A stretch of 64,000 bases of DNA from an uncultured Pseudomonadales bacterium (GCA_947259995.1 CAMYOK010000002.1:1342881-1406880), one strand, 5' to 3'. Positions 53,883-62,661 are shown, numbered from the stretch's first letter. The notes: generated by a model not told the origin, from the letters alone. Made by a program: numbers and translations.

Positions 53883-54283
53883 GATGAGACTTTTTTGATG
53901 AACACAAAACGTTTATCGAGCTGGTATTTTAAGTAATAACCGCAGCTCAACCCTAAAACGGCTCCTACATATCTAGCTTCTTTGCTGCCAAATAAGTAAT
54001 CGAATGTAATCTCTGCCCCCCAAAATAACATAGTCGTTAAGACCCCAGTGCTGGCATAAGCAATAAACTGCCTAGTGTCTTTGCTGAGTGTTTGGGTGTC
54101 TGCCTTGAAGATGTATTTGCGATCAAGCAAATATTTGCTAACGAGCCCGACGGCGGTGCCTACGAGAATCGCAAGAGCTAGCTCGTAGCTGCCTGAATAC
54201 AATGCGAGTGTTATTTCCTGGCTAAGGACATTCGCGGTAATCGCGACTAACGCAAAGAAGCTATAGAAAAGCGCAATGGTCAT
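53879..54283 (-). CDS. GtrA-like membrane protein, probable polyprenyl-sugar flippase
   Basis: About 134 residues from the ATG at 54283, which has AAAGGA four bases upstream; the longer reading to 54355 overlaps the divergent IMPase leader and is rejected. Four TM helices (IALFYSFFALVAITANVLS; ELALAILVGTAVGLVSKYLL; FIAYASTGVLTTMLFWGAEI; ARYVGAVLGLSCGYYL) and KYQLDKRFVF match the GtrA family. It overlaps dprE1 by four bases. In mycobacteria a GtrA protein (Rv3789) is encoded next to dprE1/dprE2 and is linked to DPA translocation or arabinosyl enzyme anchoring, the same context as here. Confidence 0.88.
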   Translation of the reverse strand: MTIALFYSFFALVAITANVLSQEITLALYSGSYELALAILVGTAVGLVSKYLLDRKYIFKADTQTLSKDTRQFIAYASTGVLTTMLFWGAEITFDYLFGSKEARYVGAVLGLSCGYYLKYQLDKRFVFIKKVSS

Positions 54284-54428
54284 AGTGTCCTTTCTCGATG
54301 TCGCGATGCGTCTAATGCGGAGAATAATTTTTCTGTTTTGCACAATACAGGGCAATGCAGCGCTTGGCTATGCAGATTATAGGCTTTGCTAATGAGTGGT
54401 GCACATGGGTGATTAAAGCCCTAGCTGC

Positions 54429-54434
54429 TATACT
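54429..54434 (+). promoter_or_regulatory. Possible -10 for the IMPase gene
   Basis: TATACT 32 bases before the chosen ATG at 54466; a transcript starting near 54441 would exclude the upstream in-frame ATG at 54355 and supports the shorter start. The -35 is poor. Confidence 0.35.
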
Positions 54435-54465
54435 GCCCCTTCATTTGTTTCTAGGTTTGTTAATT

Positions 54466-55290
54466 ATGACGGCAACGATTTTACAATTCACGCGGGAGAT
54501 AGCAGCGCAGGCAGGCGAGCTTATTTTACGAGAACGAAATGCGGCAGTGAATCTAGAGACTAGTTTCAAGGATGGCGTTGAGTTAGTGACGCAAGTAGAT
54601 GTGAAGGCTGAGGAGTTTATCTGCAAGAGGATTCGCGAGGCTTACCCCGAGCACCGTATATTGGCCGAGGAGTCCGCACCGGATATGCGAGATCTTTCGA
54701 CCTATATGGGACCACTTTGGATTATCGACCCTATTGATGGCACCGTAAACTTCGCTCATGGGCATTATCAAAGTGCAGTGTCGATCGCCTATGCGGACCA
54801 AGGACGTGTGCAGTGTGGTGTTGTTTGCAACCCCTTCGTCGATGAGACTTTCTATGCGCAAATAGGCCATGGAGCCTTCTTAAACGATAAGCCTATAAAG
54901 GTTGCTGAGAAGACAGAGCTTAGGCGATCCCTGGTGGCGACTGGATTCCCCTATATTAAAGGGGACATGACGCCCTTGCTGCGGCGTTTGGCGTTGGTGC
55001 TGCAAGAGTGTGCCGATTTGCGTCGGCTTGGTTCGGCGGCGCTGGATATTTGTTGGGTAGCGATGGGGCGTCTAGACGGATACTACGAAAACCTTAGTGT
55101 TTGGGATTTTGCTGCGGCCCAGTTAATTGCACGCGAAGCTGGTGCTCGCTATGGTCACTTCAAACCAGTACCAGAAGGGGTTAGTGCGGAATTTCACAAT
55201 AAGAATATCTTGATCGCGAACCCAACGCTCTACCCCCTTTTGCATGATTTACTGAATCGCGCGGATGCCGTGGAGATAAAGCTACCCTAA
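54466..55290 (+). CDS. Inositol monophosphatase family protein
   Basis: About 274 residues from the ATG at 54466; the extra 37 codons of the longer frame are hydrophobic and contain the promoter. Li-sensitive metal-dependent phosphatase fold. Motifs: DGVELVTQVDVKAEEFI, RILAEESAP, WIIDPIDGTVNFAHG (metal-binding DPxDGTxN) and LSVWDFAAAQLIAREAGA. Family members act on inositol-1-phosphate, nucleotide phosphates or sugar phosphates. It is divergent from gtrA/dprE1, so a phosphatase role in that pathway is possible but the HAD fusion is the better candidate. Its stop overlaps finR. Confidence 0.88.
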   Translation: MTATILQFTREIAAQAGELILRERNAAVNLETSFKDGVELVTQVDVKAEEFICKRIREAYPEHRILAEESAPDMRDLSTYMGPLWIIDPIDGTVNFAHGHYQSAVSIAYADQGRVQCGVVCNPFVDETFYAQIGHGAFLNDKPIKVAEKTELRRSLVATGFPYIKGDMTPLLRRLALVLQECADLRRLGSAALDICWVAMGRLDGYYENLSVWDFAAAQLIAREAGARYGHFKPVPEGVSAEFHNKNILIANPTLYPLLHDLLNRADAVEIKLP

Positions 55291-56171
55291 GCGCTGTGTT
55301 GGCGGCACAAGGATAGCCAGCTTTGTATGCCGGCGCTTCTATACTTTTGCTTGTGTAGGATGAAGTAAAAATTTCTCGTCCAATCTCGAGAGGGGGCTCG
55401 TAGTTCAATGAGACTGCCTCTGGCGAAGGCCTCCTGTAGAGTCAATGCAGATAAACAGCCTATGCCGAGGTTTGCCTCTACGGCCCTCTTTATTGCTTCG
55501 GTGTGCTGCAGTTCTAAGCGTAATTGTAGTTGCGGTAACAAGCCGTGCATGGCGCGATCAAAAGCCTGACGGGTGCCAGACCCCGCTTCGCGCACTATCC
55601 ATTGTGCTTGTAAGAGCTGGGCGTCGCTGAGCTCTCGATACTGAGCAAAAGGGTGGGAAGGCGAGCAGAACAACACAAGTTCATCTGCGCGCCAAGGTAT
55701 GACCTCTAAAGTGGCCTCCTGCAGCTCTCCCTCGATGAGACCGATATCCAATTCAAAATTACGGACACGGTTGGCAATCGCGGCGGTATTTTCGACTGTC
55801 AAAGAGACCTTGGCACCTTTATGTTGCTTCATAAACGCTGCCATGATGCTAACGGCAAGATAGTTGCCTATCGTGAGTGTCGCGCCTACTTTTATTTCCC
55901 CAATCTCCGAGTGCAGAGACAGCCCCTGTTCTAGCTCGCGGGCCTGCGCCATTAATGCCTCTGCTCTAGGGCGTAGTGACTTGCCTAATTCATTCAGTTG
56001 TAGACGTTTGCCCGCGCGATCGAATAATTGAATTGAGAAGCGCTGCTCTAGGTCTTGCAGGGCCGAACTGGCAGCGGACTGAGACATGGATAGGCTCGTT
56101 GCAGCCTGTGTCACGTTCTCAAAGTGTGCCGTGGCTAAAAAAACCTCAAGTTGCCGTAATGTGTAATGCAT
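55287..56171 (-). CDS. finR: LysR-family regulator, FinR-like
   Basis: 294 residues. HTH: LRQLEVFLATAHFENVTQAATSLSMSQSAASSALQDLEQRFSIQLFDRAGKRLQLNELG. Effector domain of the YeiE/CysB-like group (GATLTIGNYLAVSIMAAFM, ELDIGLIEGELQEATLEVIPWRADELVLFCSPSHP). It is divergent from fpr. In Pseudomonas the LysR protein FinR is divergent from fprA and activates it on superoxide and sulfite-linked stress, the same arrangement. The name rests on context, so it is moderate. Confidence 0.75.
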   Translation of the reverse strand: MHYTLRQLEVFLATAHFENVTQAATSLSMSQSAASSALQDLEQRFSIQLFDRAGKRLQLNELGKSLRPRAEALMAQARELEQGLSLHSEIGEIKVGATLTIGNYLAVSIMAAFMKQHKGAKVSLTVENTAAIANRVRNFELDIGLIEGELQEATLEVIPWRADELVLFCSPSHPFAQYRELSDAQLLQAQWIVREAGSGTRQAFDRAMHGLLPQLQLRLELQHTEAIKRAVEANLGIGCLSALTLQEAFARGSLIELRAPSRDWTRNFYFILHKQKYRSAGIQSWLSLCRQHSA

Positions 56172-56410
56172 AGCGCGCCACCCTCTTGGATATTACTCTA
56201 GGTCTTGAAATTCGGGGCATCCCGCTGTATTGTCCCGCACCAAATATCGTATCAGACGAATTTATCTTTATATCAGGAAAACCGATTAAGGATATGATTA
56301 TTATCTGTTTTACGAATAGCTTAAAGGTCGCTTAATATGGGCGCAAGCTGCACGTGCCGCTTTAGCGCGTTGATAGGATAAATACACGAAATAAGACGGG
56401 AATATTGGAA

Positions 56411-57181
56411 ATGGCTGCAATCTCTAAACAAAGCGTTACAAGTGTCCACCACTGGAATGAGTCCTTGTTTAGCTTTACCACAACGCGAGATAAGTCTCTG
56501 CGTTTCGAGAATGGCCACTTTGTGATGGTCGGAATGGAAGTCGAAGGGCGTCCATTGATGCGCGCCTACAGTATTGCGAGCGCCAACTACGAAGAAGAGT
56601 TGGAGTTCTTTAGTATTAAAGTCCCCGATGGCCCACTCACGTCGCGTTTACAAAATATTAAGATTGGCGATGAGTTATTCGTCAGTAGTAAGCCGACCGG
56701 CACTTTGGTCGCAGACCACCTGCTACCAGGGCGTAATCTTTATTTGTTAAGCACAGGGACTGGCCTAGCGCCGTTCATGAGCGTTATTCGTGACCCAGAG
56801 GTTTATGAACGCTTTGAGAAGATTATTCTAGTGCACGGCGTGCGTCGCATTGTTGACTTGGCCTACCACGAGCTGATTACAGATGAATTGCCTAAAAACG
56901 AGTTCTTTGGTGAAGAAGTCAGCAAACAATTGATCTATTACCCAACAGTGACTCGTGAAGAGTTCAAGAATACTGGGCGTGTGACTGATCTTATGCTCAG
57001 CGGCAAGCTTTTCGAGGATATCGGTTTGCCAAAGCCTAACAAAGAAGATGACCGCTTTATGCTTTGCGGCAGCTCGGCGATGTTGAAGGATATCGGACAA
57101 ATCTTAGATGACTGGGGCTTCGATGAATCGCGCCAAGGGATTAAAGCAGAGTACGTGATAGAGCGTGCGTTTGTAGGCTAA
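56411..57181 (+). CDS. fpr: Ferredoxin-NADP reductase
   Basis: About 256 residues from the ATG at 56411 (a TTG at 56405 is not needed). FAD-binding RAYSIASANYEEELEFFSIKVPDGPLTSRLQ, with RxYS for the flavin, and the NADP domain LLSTGTGLAPFMSVIRDPEVYERFEKIILVHGVR, then MLCGSSAMLKDI. It ends in ..RAFVG, the C-terminal pattern of bacterial-type Fpr. It exchanges electrons between NADPH and ferredoxin/flavodoxin for iron-sulfur repair and oxidative stress. FinR is divergent upstream; a strong terminator follows. Confidence 0.95.
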   Translation: MAAISKQSVTSVHHWNESLFSFTTTRDKSLRFENGHFVMVGMEVEGRPLMRAYSIASANYEEELEFFSIKVPDGPLTSRLQNIKIGDELFVSSKPTGTLVADHLLPGRNLYLLSTGTGLAPFMSVIRDPEVYERFEKIILVHGVRRIVDLAYHELITDELPKNEFFGEEVSKQLIYYPTVTREEFKNTGRVTDLMLSGKLFEDIGLPKPNKEDDRFMLCGSSAMLKDIGQILDDWGFDESRQGIKAEYVIERAFVG

Positions 57182-57201
57182 TAAAGCCACAGCTCCGACA
57201 T

Positions 57202-57237
57202 AAAAAAGGGCGTCTGATTAATCAGGCGCCCTTTTTT
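57202..57237. terminator. Bidirectional intrinsic terminator after fpr
   Basis: AAAAAAGGGCG-T-CTGAT-TA-ATCAG-G-CGCCCTTTTTT: a nearly perfect stem with one T:G pair, flanked by A-run and T-run on either side. It separates fpr and the convergent redoxin gene. Confidence 0.93.
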
Positions 57238-57260
57238 GTGTGCTTTAACTAAGTGCTAGC

Positions 57261-57872
57261 TTATAGGCCAGTCACGGCAGGGTGGAAGAAGCCAACTAGG
57301 CAACCTTTAGAATCAGGAATCTCATCCATATCTACCACGCCACCTGCAAGGATCGTATCCAATGCGTCAGTCAGATAATGATTATCGACTTTCGTGCGTT
57401 GCGTCTCATACCCTAAGGCATCATTGATTGGCCCACGGAATACTGTTTCATTTGTGCGTGGGTCGATAATGAACACTTCGGCTGTACGCTCTACTCCCAA
57501 AGACTTGGCCACTGTTTGGTCTTCATCTTTTAGAATTGGGAAGTCGATCTTAAAATCTACCGCTTCTTTCTGGATGCGTGACATATCGTCTTGGATGAAC
57601 GAGTTCAGCATCAAGAATTCGATATTTTTGCTGCGGTAGGTGGCCGCAATCTCTTTGTACTCAGGCACCGATAGACGAGCTATAGGGCAGCCAGAGCCGT
57701 GCACATACATGACGACATAGTCTTTATCTGCATAGTCGCTCATTGAATGAGTCTCACCCAAATGATCCACTAGGCTGAATTCTTTTATTGGTTTGAGGTA
57801 GTCATCTGCTGCTGCACCGAACGAGGCAAGCATCAATAGGCCACTCAGTAATACTCCAGAAATCTTTTTCAT
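57261..57872 (-). CDS. Secreted redoxin (thioredoxin/AhpC-TSA fold), single Cys motif
   Basis: 203 residues, signal peptide ending at SFGAAA. The redoxin domain has VVMYVHGSGCPIARLSVPEY with a reactive-Cys-like GCP, then VERTAEVFIIDPRTNETVFRGPIND, the cis-Pro-type strand. A second Cys is near the C-terminus (DSKGCLVGFF). It resembles redoxin-family proteins with CPIA motifs; it may be a periplasmic peroxidase or a thiol protein. No partner gene is adjacent. Confidence 0.75.
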   Translation of the reverse strand: MKKISGVLLSGLLMLASFGAAADDYLKPIKEFSLVDHLGETHSMSDYADKDYVVMYVHGSGCPIARLSVPEYKEIAATYRSKNIEFLMLNSFIQDDMSRIQKEAVDFKIDFPILKDEDQTVAKSLGVERTAEVFIIDPRTNETVFRGPINDALGYETQRTKVDNHYLTDALDTILAGGVVDMDEIPDSKGCLVGFFHPAVTGL

Positions 57873-58264
57873 TACTACACTCCTCCCGACAACCTTTTTA
57901 AGTTTTCATAGGGTCGTACATATTAAGGGGCGATAAAATACCTCTTATTGACACCATGAGTCCACTTTATACAACACCATCATGCCATCGCAAGGCATAC
58001 ATTGTGACTAATTGTGATGTTGTGGGTAAGGCGAAGTGCTTAATTTTACACAATATTTTTCTAAAACAAGGTGCTAAGCAGCTGATTTTAGAGCGTTTGC
58101 TCTATCGTGAATGCGTTGTGATGTCTGGGAAATCGTCAGTGATGCAAGCGCAATAGCAACAAGGTATAGTAAGCCGCGTTAATCCAGTGCTGCAGACTGC
58201 CGCTTTCCACTATGGGTGCTGCCCTTCTAGCTTCTGTCGTCACTCACTCGAATTAAGGATATTT
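57873..58264. other. Gene-free stretch upstream of the RND exporter
   Basis: 392 bases between divergent genes. TTGACA at about 57949 is followed by TATACA at only 14 bases, too short for a standard promoter. A TAGAGC/GCTCTA hairpin is near 58096. The open frame 57956-58156 has no family likeness and no ribosome-binding site, so I do not call it a gene. Confidence 0.4.
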
Positions 58265-60757
58265 ATGCGCGCTATTTCGCGTTTTTATAGCAACATGGTT
58301 TTCAATCGACCATTGTTGGTCATCGGACTATTGCTTTGCGTCACCGCCTCCATGGCGTGGCATACCCAGTACTTCCGGCTTGATGCCTCCTCTGACTCCT
58401 TGCTGATGGAAGGGGACGCGGAGTTAGAGTATTCACGCAAGATTAATGAGCGCTATGGGGCTAGAGACGCCGTTACGATCGCTTATACGCCAGAAGCCGA
58501 ATTGTTTAGCTCACAAGTATTCGCGCGTATCGCGGCAATGAGAGACGAGATATTGGCCTTGGAGCGTGTTGAATCTGTCGACAGCCTGCTCAATGTGCCA
58601 ATTTTTGGCGACACCCCGTTGCTGGGCTTATCTGAAGACTATGACACCCTATTGAGCCCTGGTATCGATCTTGAGGCGGCAAAGCAAGAACTCGTCACCA
58701 GCCCGGTATTTAGCAATGCGATTGTCAGTCCGGATGGGCAGACTGCAGCGATGTTGGTGAGCTTCTATCGTGATGCGCAGTATCATCGTTTGATCAATGC
58801 TCGTGAGGATCTGCGAGCGGCGCGAGATAGCGAAGGTTTGAACGCGATACAGGCGGCAGAGCTTGCCCGAGTCAGCAAGGAATTTGATGCCTACAGCACT
58901 ATTACCGCAGAACAACGCCATGCGGATATCGCGCAGATTCGGCAGATATTAGAGGCTTATCAAGACGACGCCACGGTCTATCTTGGTGGCGCGCCCATGA
59001 TCGCCGACGATCTAGTCACTTTCGTCCAGAACGATTTGACCACCTTCAGTGTTGGGGTATTTGCCTTCATCGTGTTCGCGCTTGGCTTAATTTTCAGGCG
59101 CTTGCGTTGGATTTTCTTGCCGTTGGCCTGCTGTGCCATCGCGGGCACAATAGTGGTAGGGATTCTGGGCTTGATGGACTGGCGGGTTACCGTCGTGTCC
59201 TCAAATTTCATGTCATTATTGCTGATTACCACTATTTCTCTCACTGTGCATTTGATAGTGCGTTATCGTCAACTGCGATCGACAAGACATTTCTCTGAGC
59301 ATGGCAAGTTGCTGCGCCACGCGGTGTTATCGATGTGGAAGCCCTGCCTATTTACCGCGATGACGACGATGGTGGCATTTGCCTCCTTGCTCGTCAGTGG
59401 AATCTCTCCAATTATCTCCTTCGGATGGATCATGGTGATGGGAGTGGCGACCGCCCTGCTTGTGGTGTTCACGCTTTTCCCAGCGCTGATGAGCCTGTTC
59501 AAGAAGGACGATTCGCTCTATGAGCAACAAAGCGCTCTTGCACTAACGAGTGGTCTTGCAAAAGTCACCGACCGCTTAGGCAATAAGATTCTCTGGATCG
59601 CCGCATTGCTAATGTTGCTTAGCGTTGTTGGGCTGACGCGATTGAAAGTTGAGAATAGTTTTATCGATTATTTCAGTGAGGACACCGAGATCTATAAAGG
59701 CATGAGCCTTTTCGATGAGAAACTGGGTGGCACTCTGTCGATGGATGTGATCGTTGATTTGCCCGCAGAAGAGGAGTTCGACGACGGTTTTGACGATGGG
59801 TTCGACGACGGTTTTGCAGAAGAGTCGAACGATGCCTATTGGTTTACTGGTGTCAAAATGGACCAGATAAAAGCGATTCATGATTATCTTGATAATAATC
59901 CGCAAACCGGCAAGGTGCTTTCCTTCGGTGCCGTTATCCATTTGGCAGAGATCCTCAACGGTAATGCCCCTGTCGATAGCTTTGTGTGGGCCTTATTGTA
60001 CTCGCGAATCCCAGAAACCTTAAAAGAATCAGTCCTGACGCCATTTGTGTCGGTGAGCGAGAATCAAGTTCGGTTCAATGTGCGTGTGATTGAGTCTGAT
60101 CCAAACCTTAATCGCAATGAGCTAATTGATGGCATCAAGCAAGGGTTACAAGAAGAGTTTGGGTACAGCGAAGAGCAAGTGCATGTGACTGGGATTCTGG
60201 TGTTGTATAACAACGTCTTGCAGAGTTTGTATCAATCGCAGATTCTTACCTTAGGTGTAGTCTTGTTTGCGATCATGGTGATGTTCCTGTTTTTATTCCG
60301 CTCTTTGAAGATCGCAGTGCTGTGTATCATTCCTAACATCTTGGCGGCTCTTGGTGTGCTCGGAATCATGGGCTGGCTTGGGATTCCACTTGATATCATG
60401 ACCATCACCATTGCAGCGATAGCGGTGGGGATCGGTGTGGATAATACGATTCACTATATGCATCGATTTAAGCGCGAGTTCCACCGGCTTGGGAATTACA
60501 AAGCCACGATGTATTTCTGTCATGACAGTATTGCTCGTGCAATGTATTTTACGACAATGACGGTGGTGGCAGGTTTCTCAATACTGGTACTTTCGAATTT
60601 CATCCCAACTATAGTGTTTGGTTTGCTAACAAGTATTGCCATGATGGTTGCCCTGCTAGGCGCCCTTACTTTATTGCCACAGTTATTGATTGCTTTCCGC
60701 CCGCTAGGCGCAGAATCGCATTCGAGTGCTGAGGAAACGGCTTCAAATAGTCATTAA
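58265..60757 (+). CDS. MMPL/RND-type exporter (HAE3-like) with FDDG repeats
   Basis: About 830 residues from the ATG at 58265 (AAGGA seven bases upstream). Two repeats, each TM1 plus a periplasmic loop plus five TM segments (about residues 20-430 and 440-815), as in MMPL/HAE3 transporters that work without an adaptor or channel. Proton-relay-region motifs lie near MSLLLITTISLTVHLIVRYRQL and IAAIAVGIGVDNTIHYMHRFKRE. Periplasmic loop 2 contains three tandem FDDG units (59777-59815). Substrates for this group are often lipids or hopanoids, inferred only. The clpP paralogue follows 42 bases downstream. Confidence 0.88.
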   Translation: MRAISRFYSNMVFNRPLLVIGLLLCVTASMAWHTQYFRLDASSDSLLMEGDAELEYSRKINERYGARDAVTIAYTPEAELFSSQVFARIAAMRDEILALERVESVDSLLNVPIFGDTPLLGLSEDYDTLLSPGIDLEAAKQELVTSPVFSNAIVSPDGQTAAMLVSFYRDAQYHRLINAREDLRAARDSEGLNAIQAAELARVSKEFDAYSTITAEQRHADIAQIRQILEAYQDDATVYLGGAPMIADDLVTFVQNDLTTFSVGVFAFIVFALGLIFRRLRWIFLPLACCAIAGTIVVGILGLMDWRVTVVSSNFMSLLLITTISLTVHLIVRYRQLRSTRHFSEHGKLLRHAVLSMWKPCLFTAMTTMVAFASLLVSGISPIISFGWIMVMGVATALLVVFTLFPALMSLFKKDDSLYEQQSALALTSGLAKVTDRLGNKILWIAALLMLLSVVGLTRLKVENSFIDYFSEDTEIYKGMSLFDEKLGGTLSMDVIVDLPAEEEFDDGFDDGFDDGFAEESNDAYWFTGVKMDQIKAIHDYLDNNPQTGKVLSFGAVIHLAEILNGNAPVDSFVWALLYSRIPETLKESVLTPFVSVSENQVRFNVRVIESDPNLNRNELIDGIKQGLQEEFGYSEEQVHVTGILVLYNNVLQSLYQSQILTLGVVLFAIMVMFLFLFRSLKIAVLCIIPNILAALGVLGIMGWLGIPLDIMTITIAAIAVGIGVDNTIHYMHRFKREFHRLGNYKATMYFCHDSIARAMYFTTMTVVAGFSILVLSNFIPTIVFGLLTSIAMMVALLGALTLLPQLLIAFRPLGAESHSSAEETASNSH

Positions 60758-60799
60758 GAAAGCTGCAATTGCGGCAGTTCAACAATTCGGAGATGGAAC

Positions 60800-61387
60800 A
60801 TGCAAAACGAAAATCCAGAACAAGCCAAAAGCGAAGCAAGCAATGGCCGTTTTATGGACGAGAAATTATTCAAATCACGCTCAATTACTATTTTTGGCGA
60901 TATCAATGAGCGCATTGCGCGCTCTGTCACTGAGCGTCTATTGGCATTGGCTGCCGATGGAGACGAGCCGATAACGATCTACATTAGCTCCCCTGGTGGG
61001 CATGTAGAGTCGGGCGACGTCGTTTACGACATGATTAAGTTTATCAAGCCCGAGGTGCGCGTCGTAGGAACGGGCTGGGTGGCGAGCGCGGCTACGACTA
61101 TTTACTTAGCGGCGAAGAAAGAAAATCGTTACAGCCTCGCGAACACACGTTTCCTAGTGCATCAACCATCGGGTGGGTCGCGTGGGCGTGCTTCTGATAT
61201 TAAGATTCAAGCAGAACAGATCATCAAGATGCGTGAGCGCATCAATAAATTGATTGCGCAAGAGACTGGTCAGCCATTAGAGCGAGTGGCAAAAGACACA
61301 GATCGAGATCATTGGATGACGGTCGATGAAGCGATCGAGTATGGCATCGTCGGCAAGCAAATCAGCTCAATGTCAGAAATAGAATAA
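60800..61387 (+). CDS. clpP: ClpP paralogue, peptidase subunit
   Basis: 195 residues. Serine protease of the Clp family, with Ser96 (VASAATT), His121 (RFLVHQPSGG) and Asp170 (RDHWMT), each one residue off E. coli Ser97/His122/Asp171, so the triad is intact. The segment before the Ser reads GTGWVAS, unlike the usual GQAAS. Interaction and handle regions are otherwise ClpP-like (DMIKFIKPEVRVV, NRYSLANTRF). GGAG precedes the ATG. No clpX, clpA, lon or tig gene is near, which points to a second, non-housekeeping ClpP of the type found in Pseudomonas (ClpP2). Confidence 0.9.
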   Translation: MQNENPEQAKSEASNGRFMDEKLFKSRSITIFGDINERIARSVTERLLALAADGDEPITIYISSPGGHVESGDVVYDMIKFIKPEVRVVGTGWVASAATTIYLAAKKENRYSLANTRFLVHQPSGGSRGRASDIKIQAEQIIKMRERINKLIAQETGQPLERVAKDTDRDHWMTVDEAIEYGIVGKQISSMSEIE

Positions 61388-61438
61388 TGGCTTTGCGCGG
61401 CAGGGCTGCCTCGGTAGACTTGCCGCTTAGTCGCAGCG

Positions 61439-61831
61439 TTAGTTTTCGATTTTTGTAAAAATAGCTTGTTGATTTTGCACGAGAGCGCAAACAAAGTGAT
61501 AGTCGGGTTGGCAGCGAGTGGGGCGTGCTACCGCAGTGCCAGCTTCGCTGAGTTGTACCATGATTGTGGCTAGCACGCCTTGATACTCTACGTTAAACGA
61601 GGCGTTCTCTCCCTGTACTCGGCCTGGACTATTACGCCAAATGAATCCAAGTGTCTCTACCGGTTCGATCTGCAGAAATTCGTCTCGCATTGCAACGCGT
61701 AATGTAAAAAGAGTCCCTTGGGCCTGCCATACTCCCTCCCAGCGTTCATCAGCGCTAACGCTAGCGCAGAGCCCTATTGTGGCTGCCATTGTGCAAAGCA
61801 GTGATCGATACACGTTCTTAAAGCCTCTCAC
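61439..61831 (-). CDS. Small secreted protein, unknown
   Basis: 130 residues from GTG at 61831; AGGAG lies about ten bases upstream. Signal peptide ends at CASVSA. The mature part is beta-rich (WEGVWQAQGTLFTLRVAMRDEFLQIEPVETLGFIWRNSPGRV, SFNVEYQGVLATIMVQL) and has two Cys near the C-terminus (RCQPDYHFVCALV), likely a disulfide. No recognised family. It lies 28 bases upstream of nnrU's end and follows it on the same strand, so the two may be cotranscribed. Confidence 0.6.
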   Translation of the reverse strand: MRGFKNVYRSLLCTMAATIGLCASVSADERWEGVWQAQGTLFTLRVAMRDEFLQIEPVETLGFIWRNSPGRVQGENASFNVEYQGVLATIMVQLSEAGTAVARPTRCQPDYHFVCALVQNQQAIFTKIEN

Positions 61832-61859
61832 ATTGATCTACTCCTGAGTCTAAGCCCAT

Positions 61860-62426
61860 TCAAAGAATAGTGCTAAGCGCAAAACCGAATAGTTGTCCAT
61901 GAAACAATAAAAGCAGCACATAGGCAATCATTCCGAAAAGAATCGCAGCAGCATCCCACACTAAAGAGGGGGCGGCGCCGGCTTTGACTTGCTTGGGGAG
62001 ACTCTCAAGATAGAAGAATTTCCATAGCGACCACAATCCAATGCCGCCAAATAATAACATCGAGGCGAGGTCGCCATTTGCTAGCAAGTGAGCAACCCCC
62101 CATACAAACACACCAACAAGCATGGGATGTACCATGAGCGCGCGAGTGTAGGACAAAGGCAGGTTTCCTGCTGCCACCAGTATGCACGAGGAGATCATAA
62201 AAAGATGGGTCAGCGAGCGGAGATTGAACGGCGGCACCCATAGCTGGACAAAGCCAGCGCGACTCTTGCCGACGACAATAAGCATGATGCTAATGACAAC
62301 GCCGATGGCTAACACCGATTTGTAAAGCGCCGTGCCATATTGAGACAAAAACTGCGAGCGTAAACCGAGTTCTCGAAGGCTATGCAAGCCAATGAAGAGG
62401 CATAAGCCGTAAAATAGAGTTAACAA
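61860..62426 (-). CDS. nnrU: NnrU family membrane protein
   Basis: 188 residues. About six TM segments; conserved FIGLHSLRELG near the N-terminus, RALMVHPMLVGVFVWGVAHLLANGDLASMLLFGGIGLWSL in the middle and SLVWDAAAILFGMIAYVLLLLFHGQLFG near the end match NnrU, a family found with nitric-oxide metabolism and heme biosynthesis. It starts with TTG at 62426, weakly supported, but the family N-terminus fits. The function is not established. Confidence 0.85.
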   Translation of the reverse strand: MLTLFYGLCLFIGLHSLRELGLRSQFLSQYGTALYKSVLAIGVVISIMLIVVGKSRAGFVQLWVPPFNLRSLTHLFMISSCILVAAGNLPLSYTRALMVHPMLVGVFVWGVAHLLANGDLASMLLFGGIGLWSLWKFFYLESLPKQVKAGAAPSLVWDAAAILFGMIAYVLLLLFHGQLFGFALSTIL

Positions 62427-62502
62427 TGTGTTTATCCAGTAACAGCCTTAGTTGGCATAATTGCAAGCGACGCAGAACAATACCCTGCCCTTACACTAAA
62501 GT

Positions 62503-62541
62503 AAAAAAAACCGGAGAAGCCGCGTAGCAGCGGTCTCCGGT
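62503..62541 (-). terminator. Intrinsic terminator on the minus strand, upstream of nnrU
   Basis: Stem ACCGGAGA / TCTCCGGT plus inner CCGC / GCGG with a two-base bulge, followed on the minus strand by eight T. No minus-strand gene lies upstream of it; see the small-RNA candidate. Confidence 0.85.
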
Positions 62542-62602
62542 AAGGGCCTGTTGAAATTAGAGTTCCTTGCGTCAACTGGATTGAGGGCAAGTTTAGGGTG
62601 TT
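62503..62602 (-). ncRNA. Candidate small RNA divergent from oxyR (OxyS-like position)
   Basis: A textbook terminator (62503-62541) ends a minus-strand transcript that can only start in the oxyR upstream region. TATATT at 62609-62614 could be its -10, giving an RNA of about 100 nt; no good -35 is seen and the region has no ATG on that strand. E. coli OxyS, 109 nt, is likewise divergent from oxyR. Boundaries are tentative. Confidence 0.3.
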
Positions 62603-62661
62603 GAAACGAATATATAAAATGAATTAAAACTATTGCAGTGATATTTATAATGGATTAGCCT

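Noticed and set aside
57956..58156. 66-codon frame between redoxin and RND exporter genes
   Set aside because: No ribosome-binding site, unusual Cys-rich composition without a motif, not like any family I know.
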